Assembly (NCBI RefSeq): GCF_902686445.1
Contig: NC_062213.1
Span: 139,894,491 to 139,958,490, forward strand
Source: Sciurus carolinensis
Lineage: Eukaryota > Chordata > Mammalia > Rodentia > Sciuridae
Reading direction: 5' to 3'
Length of the DNA stretch: 64,000 nt
Shown: positions 47,566 through 58,749 of the stretch, piece by piece
Position numbering within the stretch: position 1 is the stretch's first letter
Layout: each line of letters begins with the position of its first letter
Notes under the pieces: model-generated
Databases searched by the model: none
What the model was told of the DNA's origin: nothing
What the model saw: only the letters and a program-made list of their open reading frames with translations
Position numbers and translations under genes: made by a program

Positions 47566-48010
47566 TAATAAGCCTTTAATTAAAAATGACAATAAACAAC
47601 TGAGTCAATCTTCATTTCATAGTTTCAGAATATATGAATTTCAGTTACTGCGGTTTAGTTAAATAAAGTCAATCCCTCAACAACATTATCAAGTTTATTA
47701 CCATAGTATGTTAGCTATAAGTAATTACATAAATTTCAAACTGCCTGCTGGCTCTTCAGTCCACTAAGGGCTACACAAGTAACAGACATACATTATGATC
47801 AGTGACCAATCGGGTCCCTTCTTTCAAAATCTGCCTGTTACTGATTACTCATCTGCTATTCAGTTCCCATCCATAAAATAAAGCCTTTAGTTGTGTTGAC
47901 TCCATGTCTCCCAGTGATAAAGTCTTGACATTTCATAAAACGAATATTCAAAAGAGGGAACTGGACAACAAAGATGAATGTGAAACAAACAGCAAGAGTG
48001 ATAATGTAGA
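47566..48010. other. Unique sequence
   Basis: No gene or repeat recognised. Confidence 0.4.
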
Positions 48011-48182
48011 TAGGAAAAGAAAAGGGGAAAAAAAAAGAAACATATTCATTGTTATTTTTCAATTTCATTATTAAATAGGAAGTTTCAAAAATAATATTCT
48101 ATTACCAAATAAAGAAATAGTGTACAACTTTTTCATGAAAACATTTTTTTAAAAGATACAGGAATGTTAATTAAATTCAGTG
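48011..48182 (+). repeat. ~172-base dispersed duplication, copy 2
   Basis: Second copy of the block at 46717-46892. It stops at 'ttcagtg', where the sequence passes directly into a segment that reads like broken coding sequence (48183 onward). Confidence 0.95.
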
Positions 48183-48560
48183 AAAGTAAATGGAGTCATA
48201 GAAGAAATAGCTGACCGTGTTGACAGTGCTGCCATTTGAGAGTCCACGCAGCCAGGTGGATTTTGTGAAGGCAAATTTATTGATGAAAATAAGAAAAATG
48301 ATTTTGACAAAAAGGATGTGGATGTTCAGAGTAAGGAGCATGAGCAAACCTTTAAAGAACTCTCAAAGCAGCCTCATGGTATCAAAAGCACATAGGATAA
48401 AAACATTGGAAATTGATCCAAACTTAGAAAGGAACATGATGGTTTTCCAAGGCATATAGAAAATTCTCATTCTGTACTGTAAGTTATATGATGAGAAGGC
48501 GTTAAGTGCTGTTCCAACAGCTCCTGAAAAGATTTTGCTTCCAAAAAAACTGAAAAAAAA
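48183..48560 (+). pseudogene. Possible retropseudogene fragment, parent unknown
   Basis: The frame starting at 48183 gives protein-like stretches broken by stops: EEIADRVDSAAI, then GGFCEGKFIDENKKNDFDKK, then QSKEHEQTFKELSKQPHGIK. A further protein-like piece in another frame contains YDEKALSAVPTAPEKILLPK (near 48489-48548). Charged, hydrophilic composition with few rare codons is unlike the AT-rich noise nearby, and no splice signals interrupt it. I cannot name the parent gene. The minus-strand L1 follows ~80 bases later. Alternatives are a decayed exon or chance. Confidence 0.35.
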
Positions 48561-48849
48561 ATTTAATTTCAGTGTTTCCAATGTTTTAAATTACTGTGTA
48601 CTAAGTATCAGTCTTATTTTTACTTTCATTTTCTTTTGTTTATTTTTATTGTAAACAAATAGGATACATCTTGTTTCTCTGTACATGAAGTAGAGGCATG
48701 CCATTTGTGTAATACATTTACATAGGGTAATGGTGTTTGATTCATTCTGTTATATTTTCTTTCCCCCCACCTCTCTCACCCCTCTTTTCCCTCTATTCAG
48801 TCCCTCCTTCCTCCATTCTTGCCTCCCTCCCATCCCCCATTATGTGTCA

Positions 48850-51800
48850 TCATCCAGTTATCAGTGAGATCATTCGTCCTTTAGTTTTTTTGAGACTGGC
48901 TTATCTCACTTAGCATGATATTCTCCAGTTTCATCCATTTGTCTGCAAATGCCATAATTTTATTATTCTCTATAGTTGAGTAATAGTCCATTGTATACAT
49001 ATTCCACAGTTTCTTTATCCATTCATCAATTGAAGGACATCTAGGTTGGTTCCACAATCTGGCTTTTGTGAATTGAGAGCTATGAACATTGATGTGGCTG
49101 CATCTCTGTAATATGCTGATTTTAAGTCCTTTGGGTATAGGCCAAGGAGTGGGAAAGCTGGGTCAAATGGTGTTTCCATTCCAAGTTTTCTAAGGAATCT
49201 CCACACTGCTTTCCAGAGTGGCTGCACCAATTTGCAATCCCACCAGCAATGTATGAGTGCACCTTTTCCCTTACATTCTTGCCAACACCTATTGTTACTT
49301 GTATTTTTGGTAATCACCTTTCTAATTGGGGTGAGATGGAATCTTAGGGTAGTTTTGATTTGCATTTCTATTATTACTAGAGATGTTGAACATTTTTCCA
49401 TATATCTGTTGATTGCTTGTAGATCTTCTTCTGTGAAGTGTCTTCATTCCCTTAGTCTATTTGTTGATTGGGTTATTTGTATTCTTGGTGTAGAGTTTTT
49501 TGAGTTCTTTATATATTCTGGAAATTAGCGCTCTGTGTGAAATATGTGTGGCAAAGATATTCTCCCACTTTGTAGGCTCTCTCTTCACATTGCTGATAGT
49601 TTCCTTTGCTGAGAGAAAGCTTTTTAGTTTGAATCTATCCCAGTTGTTGATTCTTGATTTTATTTCTTGTCCTATGGGAGACATGTTGAAGATTTGGACC
49701 TACTTTTACTTCTATAAGATGCAGGGTCTCTGGTCTGATTCCAAGGTCCTTGATCAATTTTGAGTTGAGTTTTGTGCAGGGTGAGAGATAGAGGTTTAAT
49801 TTCATTTACTGCAGATGGATTCCAGTTTTCCCAGCACCATTTGTTGAAGAGGCTATCTTTTCTCCATTGCATATTTTTGGCACCTTTGTCTAGTATGAGA
49901 AAACTGTATTTATTTGGGTTTGTGTCCATGTCCTCTATTCTGTACCACTGATCTACCTGTCTATTTTGGTACCAATATCATGCCGTTTTTGTTACTATTG
50001 CTTTGTAGTATAGTTGAAGTTCTGGTATTGCAATATTCCCTGCTTCGCTCTTGCTACTGAGGATTGCTTTAGCTATTCTGGGTTTCTTATTCTTCCAGAT
50101 GAATTTCATGATTGCTTGCTCTATTTCTGTAAGGTATGTCATTGGGATTTTAATAGGAATTGCATTGAATCTGTATAGCACTTTTGGTAGTATGGCCATT
50201 TTGGCAATATTAATTCTGCCTATTCAAGAACATGAGAGATCTTTCCATCTTCTAAGGTTTTCTTCAATTTCTTTAGTGTTCTGTAGTTCTCATTGTAGAG
50301 GTCTTTCACCTCTTTTGTGAGATTGATTCCCAAGTATTTTATTTTTTTCAAGGCTATTGTGAATGGGGTAGTTTTCCTAACTTCTCTTTCTGAAGATTCA
50401 TCACATGTATAAAAATACATTAGATTTATGAGCATTGATCTTATATCCTGCTACTTTACTGAATTCACTTATGAGTTCTAAAAGTTTTCTGGTGGAATTT
50501 CCCAGTTCCTCTAAATATATAATCAAGTCATCAGTAAATAGAGATAGTTTGAGTTCTTCTTTTCCTATTCATATCCCTTAATTTCTCTGGTCTAATTGCT
50601 CTGGCTAGAGTTTCAGGGACAATGTTGAATAAAAGTGGTGAAAGAGGGCATCCCTACCTAGTTCTAGTTTTTAGGGGGAATGTTTTCAGTTTTTCACCAT
50701 TTAGAATGATATTGGCCATGGGTTTAGCATAGATGGCCTTTTCAATGTTAAGGAATGTTCCCACTATCCCTATTTTTTCTAGTGTTTTGAGCATGAAGGG
50801 GTGCTGTATTTTATCAAATGCTTTTTCTGCATCTATTAAATAATCATGTGATTCTTGACTTTAAGTCTGTTGATATGGTGAATGACATTTATTGATTTCT
50901 GGATGTTGAACCAACCTTGCATCCCTGGGATAAAACCCACTTGATCGTGGTGCATTATCTTTTTAATATATTTTTGTATGGGATTTGCTAAAATTTTGTT
51001 GAGAATTTTTGTGTTGATGTTCATTAAGGATATTGGTCTGAAATTTTCTTTCCTCAATGTGTCTCTGTCTGGTTTAGGTATCAGGGTGATATTGGCTTCA
51101 TAGAATGAGTTGGGGAAGGTTCCCTCCTCTTCTATTTCATGAAATAATTTGAGAAGTATTGGAATGAGCTCTTTTTTAAAGGTTTTGTAGAACTTAGCTG
51201 AGAACCCATCTGGTCCCAGACTTTTCTTTTTTGGTAGGCTTTTGATGACTTCTATTTCGTTACTAGAAATTGATCTATTTAAATTGTGTATGTCCTCCTG
51301 GTTCAGTTTAGGCAATTCATATGTCTCTAGAAACCTGTTGATGTCTTCGAGATTTTCTATTTTGTTGGAGTATAGGTTTTCAAAATAGCTTCTAATTATG
51401 TTTTGCATTTCAATCATGTCTGTTGTGATATTTCCTTGTTCATTCCAAATTTTAGTAATTTGAGTTTTCTCTCTCCTTCTCTTTGTTATGTGACTAAGGG
51501 TTTATCCATTTTGTTTATTCTTTCAAAGAACCAACTTTTTATTTTGTCAATATTTTCAATTGTTTCTTTTGTTTCAATTTCATTGATTTAAGCTCTGATT
51601 TTGATTATTTCCTGTCTTCTACTACTTTTGGTGTTGCTCTGTTCATTTTCTAGAGCTTTGAGCTGTAGTGTTAGGTCGTTTATTTGTTGATTTTTTTTTG
51701 TTCTTTTATTGAATGCACTCCATGAAATAAATTTTCCTTTAAGAACTGCTTTCATAGTGCCCCAGAGATTTTGATATGATGTATCCTTGTTCTCGTTTAT

Positions 51801-52630
51801 CTCTAAGAATTTTTTTATTTCCCCCGATGTCTTCTGTTATCCATTCATCATACAATAGTGTATTTTTTAATCTCCGGGTTGTGGAGTAGTTTCTGTTTTT
51901 ATTCTTTCATTTATTTCTAATTTCCATAATATTATGATCTGATAGAATACAAGGTAGTGTCTCTATCTTCTTGTATTTGGTAACAGTAGCTTTGTGGCAT
52001 AAAATATGGTCTATTTTAGAGAAGGATTGATGTGCTGCTGAGAAGAAAGTGTATTCACTTTTTGTTGGATGGTATATTCTATAAATGTCCGTTATGTCTA
52101 AATTATTGATTATTTTATTAAGATCTGTGGTTTCTTTGTTCAATTTTTATTCAGAAGATCTGTCCAGTGGTGTGAGAGGTGTGTTAAAGTCACCTAGTAT
52201 TATTGTGTTGTGGTCTATTTGACTTCTGGAATTGAGAAGGATTTAGGTGACGTACATGGATGAGCCACTGTTTGGGGCATATATATTTATGATTGTTATG
52301 TCTTGCTGATTTATGCTTCCCTTTAGCAGTATGGAATGCCTTCTTTATTCCTTCTGCCTAACTTTAGCTTGAAGTTCACTTTTTCTGATATGAGAATGGA
52401 TACCCCTGCTTTTTTGCTGAGTCCATGTGCATGGTATATTTTTTCCCATCCTTTCACCTTTAGTCTATGGGTTTCTTTTTTATGAGATGAGTCTCTTGCA
52501 GGCAGCATATTGTTGGATCTTTCTTTTTAATCCAATCTTCCATTCTATGTCTTTTGATTGATGAGTTCAGGAATTTAACATTCAAGGTTATTATTGAGAT
52601 ATGATTTGTATTCCCGGCCATTTGACTCAT
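48850..52630 (-). pseudogene. L1 ORF2 (endonuclease/reverse transcriptase), broken
   Basis: The start codon is at 52630, opening with a segment containing ITLNVKFLN and then QETH, the endonuclease metal-binding Glu region. A frameshift at about 52480 follows. The endonuclease end (51907-52143) keeps FSKIDHIL and LSDHN. The RT fingers (50836-51417) keep [13 protein letters not shown] and FRPISL. One base is lost at about 50838, just before RT motif A, bringing two stops. The catalytic motif appears as FTDD near 50525. The C-terminal Cys motif (C-x3-C-x7-H-x4-C) lies in 49015-49401. The normal stop is at 48850-48852. Length matches a full ORF2 (~1260 codons). In life the protein nicks DNA and reverse-transcribes L1 RNA; this copy cannot. 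Confidence 0.93.
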
Positions 52631-52647
52631 TTTCGTTTTTTCACAAT

Positions 52648-52670
52648 GAAATAAAATAAAATAAAATAAA
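52648..52670 (+). repeat. (AAAAT)n in the L1 inter-ORF spacer
   Basis: Four to five AAAAT/AAATA units sit between ORF1 and ORF2 of the minus-strand L1. It may be length-variable between copies. Confidence 0.9.
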
Positions 52671-52688
52671 GGTTTCTCCTTTATTTTG

Positions 52689-53711
52689 CTATTCCTTTAG
52701 AGTAGTTCCTCCCTTCACTAATTTACATTGTTGTTTTTCATCTCTTCCTTCCTTATGAAATATGTTGCTGAGAATGTTCTGTAGTGCCGGCTTTCTTTTT
52801 GTAAATTCTTTTAGCTTTTGTTTATCATGGAAGGATTTTATTTTGTCATCAAACCTGTAGGTAAGTTTTGCTGGGTATAAGATTCTTGGTTGGCATCTGT
52901 TTTCTTTCAGAGCTTGAAAAATGTTGTTCCAGGCCCTTCTAGCTTTTCGGTCTGGATTGAAAAATCTGTTGATATCCATATTGGTTTCCCCCTGAATATA
53001 ATTTGATTCTTTTCTCTTGCAGCCTTTAAAATTCTGTCTTTATTTTGTATGTTAGGTATTTTCATTATAATGATCCTTGGTGTGGATCTGTTGTAATTTT
53101 GTATATTTGGAGTCCTATAAGCCTCTTGTACCTGGTTTTCCATTTCATTCTTCAGATTTGGGAAATTTTCAGATATTATTTCATTGAATAGATTGTTCAT
53201 TCCTTTGATTTGTTTCTCTGAGCCTTCCTTAATCCTGATAATTCTTAAATTTGGCCTTTTCATGATATCCCATTATTCTTGTAGATTCTGTTCATGATTT
53301 CTTATCATCTTCTCTGTTTGGTCAACTTTGTTTTCAAGATTAAATATTTTGTCTTCAATGTCTGAGGTTCTGTCTTCCAGGTGTTCTATACTATTGGTTA
53401 TGCTTTCTATGGAGTTTTTAATTTGGTTTATTGTTTCCTTTATTTCAAGGATTTCTGTTTGGTGTTTTTTTTCAGTATCTCTTACTCTTTATTGAAATGA
53501 TCTTTTGCTTTCCGCATTTGCTCTTTTAACTGTTGATTGGTGTGATCAAAGCCTGCATTTGCTCTTTCATCTCATCATTTGCTTCTCTGATCATTTTAAT
53601 TGTGTACATTCTAAACTCCCTTTGTGACATTTCTTCTGCCATACCGTCATTGGATTTTATTGATGTAGCATCTAGGGTTGTTTGGGACATTTTCTTCCCT
53701 TGTTTTCTCAT
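52689..53711 (-). pseudogene. L1 ORF1 (RNA-binding protein), broken
   Basis: Three pieces in two frames cover a normal-length ORF1 of ~340 codons. The N-terminal part (53526-53711) is charged and precedes the coiled-coil region. A middle part (52907-53263) corresponds to the RRM, with RPNLRIIRIKEG at its start and RIIIMKIPN further on. The C-terminal domain (52689-52979) contains PRILYPAKL. The RRM and C-terminal pieces overlap at 52907-52979 in different frames, marking a frameshift; another change separates the N-terminal piece. ORF1p normally trimerises and coats L1 RNA in the cytoplasm. Confidence 0.9.
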
Positions 53712-54525
53712 ATCGGTCAGGTATCTACCCCTCTAGTAGTGAAACTCTGAGATATTGCAGATTTCTCCTGTTGACTTACAGTGTCCCTGCAGATTTCCAG
53801 TAACTCAACCCCTAGCATTCAGTAGCCTGAAGCCTTGGAGGAACCTGATATTGCAGTGCTCTATAAGGAAGCTGCCCCTCTAGGGGTGGTGGCCTTCAGG
53901 TGGGGTATATTCCCTGCCAGTGGGCAGAGGCACCTCCACTTGTTGACCAATGGTCAGTCAATAGGGGGACTAGATTCCTGACTGGGGCATGGGTGGTCTG
54001 GGCCTGTGTCTCTGGTTCTACCACCCTGTGGGAAAGCCTCGCCTGGCATGGAAGACTCACCAGGTGGGGAAGTCTCGCTGGGCAGCTCTCCTCCAAGAAG
54101 TTTTCTTCTGTCCAGAACTACCACCTGGACTGGGAAGCCCTCCTCTGTGATGTTCCCTGGAGTCTGGAACTACTGCCTGGTCCTGGGACCCTTGCTCTGT
54201 GCCAAAGCGTCTTGCTCGTGGCCCCTCGTCCGAGAAGCTGCCTGCTGTATGGTCTTGCTGCTGGTTACACTTGGAGGGTGGGCACCACCTCCAGAAGCCA
54301 CAGGAGGTTGTTGTCTTCCTTGGCACAGCTGCCAGGGGCCGCACCATGAATTTGGTGGGGGTTCCTGGTCACGCCTTGGCTCTAGAGGTAGTACGAGCTC
54401 CCTGCGGGTCCCTCTAGCCTGGGAGCATCCCAGGAGTCCTAAGAAGGGCAGGAGAGATGCTGCTCTGGCTACTGGAGGGCTTCAGAGTGGGAGCCCGAGT
54501 CAACCATTAGAGGCCCCTCGTTTTC
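53712..54525 (-). promoter_or_regulatory. L1 5' UTR / internal promoter region
   Basis: This ~800-base GC-rich block lies directly upstream of ORF1 in L1 orientation, where the internal Pol II promoter sits. It contrasts sharply with AT-rich flanks. Bases 54014-54190 contain at least four degenerate units marked by 'ctaccaccc/actcacc/aactaccacc/aactactgcc' followed by 'tggg(a)aag/tggga' (starts near 54014, 54051, 54110 and 54162). Several long frames are open across it on both strands. The upstream limit at about 54525 is set by the drop in GC. Confidence 0.65.
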
Positions 54526-55674
54526 TTGTACATTTAAAACCAACCAAATATCTTGAAGAATATTTGGAAGATCATGGAATGGTCTTAATTTTTCCCATTG
54601 AATATTGAAAATTGTTTTGTATGATTTCAACTGGCATGGTCATGTTTTAGTGTCTACTGGAGAGAACAAAGCTTTCCTGTACAAAGAAAAAACGAACAAT
54701 CTCAAGACTCTGACCTATCTCTTTTCTCCTGTTATCACTCCACTGGGAAAACAGTTTAAGTACTATTCCTCTATCTCTTTTCCTAGACTGCTAGTTTTCA
54801 TATTTCAATTTCCTGCTATACAGATGAGAACTTTGCTAATTTTCCCTCTTCTTCCTGCCTTAGAGCAGTATAGTTTTGTGATCATTGTTTTCTTCCACTA
54901 TGGACTTTCTTTGTGTCTATAAATAAGGCGACCCCATTTTTACTACCTCTTTTATAAACATTATATGGAAAAATAGAATATCAAGGCCTTCCCCATTCCT
55001 CTGGCACCCCTTACCTTTCAATTCTGAAATTTTGACACTTGCATTTTTACTTAATATCATCAAGCCTAAAGCTATAGCATGATATTATCATTCTGATTAT
55101 TTTCCATATATTATTCATGATTATGACTAAATATTATATCTATAATTTGATACTTAATATATCATTTACATCATTGCCATTATTTGACTTTTGTTGGATC
55201 AAATAAATTGACACTATTTCAGATTTTTGACTTCCAAAAATAATGATTTAGTATAACTCAAACTAATTTTTACTGTATTGTGAAATAGTAGGCAGTGGGA
55301 CAGGGCTATACTTTTCACTGATGAGGCAATGACTGGCTTCTTATATTTTTGAGGTGGGATAGGGTAACAGGCACTATTTCCACATAAGAACTTGCTTATT
55401 TTTTGGTGTTCAGCCTTATCCCTTACTCCTGCTCTCTGTGAGAATCTGGAGGATATTCTCAACGTCTTTCTCATGGTTCCTTCCATGATTACTCTTAGCT
55501 CTAGCTACTTCAGTCCTTTTTCCTCAACTACTGTGCTTCCATCTGCTCTCTGTCTTATACAAGTGTATTTTTTTTTCTCTTTAATCTCTGATAGGAAAGT
55601 TGGTCCCTCTCAATTTCTTTCTCATAAAATTTGCATACTTTCCTGAAAGTTCTTAGAATTTTAAAAGCATCTAT
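54526..55674. other. Unique AT-rich sequence
   Basis: No repeat or gene recognised. A 105-codon plus-strand ORF at 54605-54922 is hydrophobic near its end but has no recognisable features. Confidence 0.4.
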
Positions 55675-56105
55675 TTCTGTTCAGTTCCTGGGAGAAGCAG
55701 ACATTAAAACAGGATTTAAAAAAAAAAAAAAAAAAAAAAAACACAAAAAGCGTATTGACTTGGGAAGGGGAAGAATGTAGAAAGGAGATTGAGAAGGAAG
55801 CACCTCAGACTGCAGCACAACTCAGAAATTCTCTGCCCATTCAAGTAGAAAAGGTCTGCTCCTGGTATCCCACCCCAGACTCACCTGTAAAAATGGCCTG
55901 GGAGAGTGTAACATTAGCATGAATTCTGTCGTAAATTCCAAAGGACAGATGTGGCAACTGGATTCTGCACCCCAACTATGAACCTCAGGGCAGTTTTTCT
56001 TGAAGGGAGATCTTAGCAATATACCTCTATGGCTGCCAGAGCATCTGAGGAAGACAAACTCAGTTTTCCCTGGCCACAGTGTTATCTTGAATAAGAAGAT
56101 CACTG
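55675..56105. repeat. Unclassified element with long A-run
   Basis: An A-run of ~32 bases (55709-55740) is followed by ~360 bases of GC-richer sequence ('ttgacttgggaaggggaag', 'cagactgcagcacaactcag', 'ccaccccagactcacc', 'aacctcagggcagtttttc'). The style suggests an inverted old LTR or unknown repeat, but I cannot assign a family. The minus strand is open for 93 codons at 55822-56103 with no recognisable domain. Confidence 0.35.
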
Positions 56106-58309
56106 TGTTTAGGATCTTGTTATTTAATCATTTACTGATTTTTACACTGCTCATGAAACTGTCTTGAATGGTTGGTTAGCTCTTTCATTGTAGCATGGTT
56201 GATTTGCATATGGCTTCTCGTAGCTTCCTCAATTCACTGTAACTTTCCTGATTGCTGAGACAGCATCTTCCATTGGCTTAAAATTGCCTTGACATGAAAC
56301 AAAAATTATGTTGTGGTTGGTCCGGTTGTACTCTTCTCAGAGAACTGCCTTTTATAATGCAAATTTAAATCTCAGTTCCAGTCTTATTTACAACACAGTT
56401 GTATTTTGACCTCTACACTATGTCCAGTCTTAAAATCTGGATAAGTAACTCAATGATAAGAACTAGGGAACTGTTATTCAGTTGAAATAATTGCTTCCTA
56501 GTTGTCAAAAATGGATTTTTATTATTCTTTTTATCAAAAGTATGTTTCTGTTGCTATTTATTGTTTCTTATACAATACACCTTTGTTGAACATTTACAAA
56601 TATGAGCTTGATGTCATTATTTTAGAATTGGGGATGTGATGATGATAATAACCACATCTTATTATACCAGCTTAATGAGAAGGTAGACACAAAACATTAT
56701 TGCAAGCTAGAAAAATCACAAAAATTACAGAAAATACATAAAAATATAAGTTTTTATAATTAAAATATATAAGTATAAAATATACTCTTTAGAATCAAGT
56801 GCAAAATACAGATATGTTTTTCATGTAAGTTCATAATATGGGGAAAACACCCATGTTTATAACTTTCAATTAAGAGAATATATCATATACATACAAAGAT
56901 ATATTGTTATGTGTGTACAATTAGAAAATATGTGAAATGTAAATCCTGATTTCAATTTAACCTCAAAAATTTGTAAATAGAACTACTGGGTAGGATTATG
57001 AGACACAAGACAATAATTTGGCATATTATTTCAACTTGTGAAGAGAGTACTCATATTTTTGTAGATATTAAAGCTATACGTGTCCTAATTTTAGAAAATT
57101 TTATCAGATTTTTATTCATGATAAGTTTTGTCCTTTAAATTGAGGGAATTTGCAATAGGGAGAAAACAAAAACCTCATAATGCTATATCAATATTTCAGC
57201 TTATGTCAGAACTTAGAATAAGATTAGGGAACATTCCCCATAGATTAAGTTAATTTGAAATACTAAGAACAGAAATATTTGAGAAACAGTCATTATGAAA
57301 TCCTGTTTATTTCCTGATTTGTTACCATTTATTCTCACTGATGAATAGTATTAATTTATTTTTAGTGTTTTATAATATTCTATGGTCCGGTAGAGAAGGC
57401 ATGCGATTCTAAAGATCTTTGAGAGTAAAGAGACCACGTGATTTAATGGATCATCCACTTAAACTCTGAAAGCAGTGGGGCTGGAGATAAAGAAAATGGA
57501 GTAGATACTAAAACCATCAATCATTGAGACTAAAGTCTTGGAAACCAGCACAAGAAAGTTACCATAATAGTTAACAAGAAGTATAATTTAATGTCAGAAG
57601 TTTCTGTGGGGCTAGTATTTTAGAAGATAAGAATATGAGAAATAGTTTTTAACCTTTCATGAGCCAGAGGGTAGCATAACTTATCAGCAGCCCAGGGATA
57701 TATGAGTAAGAGGCAAAACAACCTTCACTATATAGGTACTATAAGGAAGTCAGTCTCCTTGGAAGAAAGTCAAATTTAGTGAGAGTAATTAGTCAGGAAA
57801 GTAATTAAGATAAAGGTGAGTTGGCCGTGTCAGTTGAAGAGTTCAAAGAATTCCACAATGCATGAGATTGGAACTGGTTAGGGGTTTAACAAATTTATAC
57901 AGGAAAGAGTTTGAAGGATGATGAATGAGCTGAAAAAATTTGGATTTCTGTTGGGGACCAAGATTTCTGTTGGCATGATAAGTATAGCAATAATTATCTT
58001 CTAAAAGAATGATTGCCTTTGGTGCACTATAACACATTGAACTACATATGATCTAGTAATCTTAATAAGGACCCCAATTTGAATAAGAAGGGGTGAGAGG
58101 GAAGGGGAAACATTTACAGGCTAAATTGTGCAGATCTAGGTTTCTATCTTTTTTCATTTTTTTCTTTTGTTTGAAAACTTTTACATTTCTATTATAACAG
58201 ATCTCTTTGTGATGTTTCTTTTAGCTTTATATATCTAAAAAATCTTTATTATATTTTCAACTTTGAAAGACATTTTTGCTTATAAGAAGTCTAAGTTGGC
58301 AGCATTTGT
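56106..58309. other. Unique AT-rich sequence, no gene seen
   Basis: No repeat or gene recognised over ~2.2 kb. Confidence 0.4.
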
Positions 58310-58749
58310 TTTATTAGTACAATGTAGTTATACAAATGAACAATGGGGTTCATTTGACATACTCAGACGTGCATGGAATACAATTGTTCAAGTTTAGTCT
58401 CTAGTATCTTTTCCCTTTTCCTTCTCCTCATTCTCCTCAATCCCTTACCCTACTGATCTTTTTTTCTACTTACTTATAGTTTTTTAAATTAGTGCATTAT
58501 GGATATACATAAATAGGAAACTTACTGTAACATATTCATATGTGTATATGGGAAAGTTTGGTCGGATTGATTACACCATTCTTCCTTTTTACCATCCCTC
58601 CTCCCTCCCCTTCAATCCCTTTCCTCTACTGATTTGTCTTCCATTTTCATGGAAGTTCACTCACCGTGTTCTTCCCCTCCTCCCCATTTATTTTGCTTTA
58701 ACTTCCGCATATAAGAGAAAACATTTGACCCTTGACTTTCCAGGTCTGT

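Larger units (their letters stand above)
48639..54525 (-). mobile_element. Near full-length L1 retrotransposon, inactive
   Basis: A ~5.9-kb L1 in inverted orientation: 3' UTR with the AATAAA-type signal (48639-48849), ORF2 remnant (48850-52630), short inter-ORF spacer, ORF1 remnant (52689-53711) and a GC-rich 5' region (53712 to about 54525). All functional domains can be followed in order, but both ORFs carry several frameshifts and stops, so it cannot move by itself. A weak shared 'ttttctt' lies near both ends (48629 and 54520); this is too short to count as a certain target duplication. Confidence 0.93.

Noticed and set aside
49232..50320. Plus-strand ORFs of 73-98 codons
   Set aside because: They are the reverse complement of L1 ORF2 and follow its codon pattern, so not genes.
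54057..54347. 96-codon minus-strand ORF in the L1 5' region as an extra L1 protein
   Set aside because: GC-rich sequence is stop-poor in several frames at once; no recognised domain and no start context.
4476..55705. Shared 15-base word ggagaagcagacatt at 4479 and 55691
   Set aside because: The match does not extend, and the two unclassified elements differ on both sides. Too short to call a common family.
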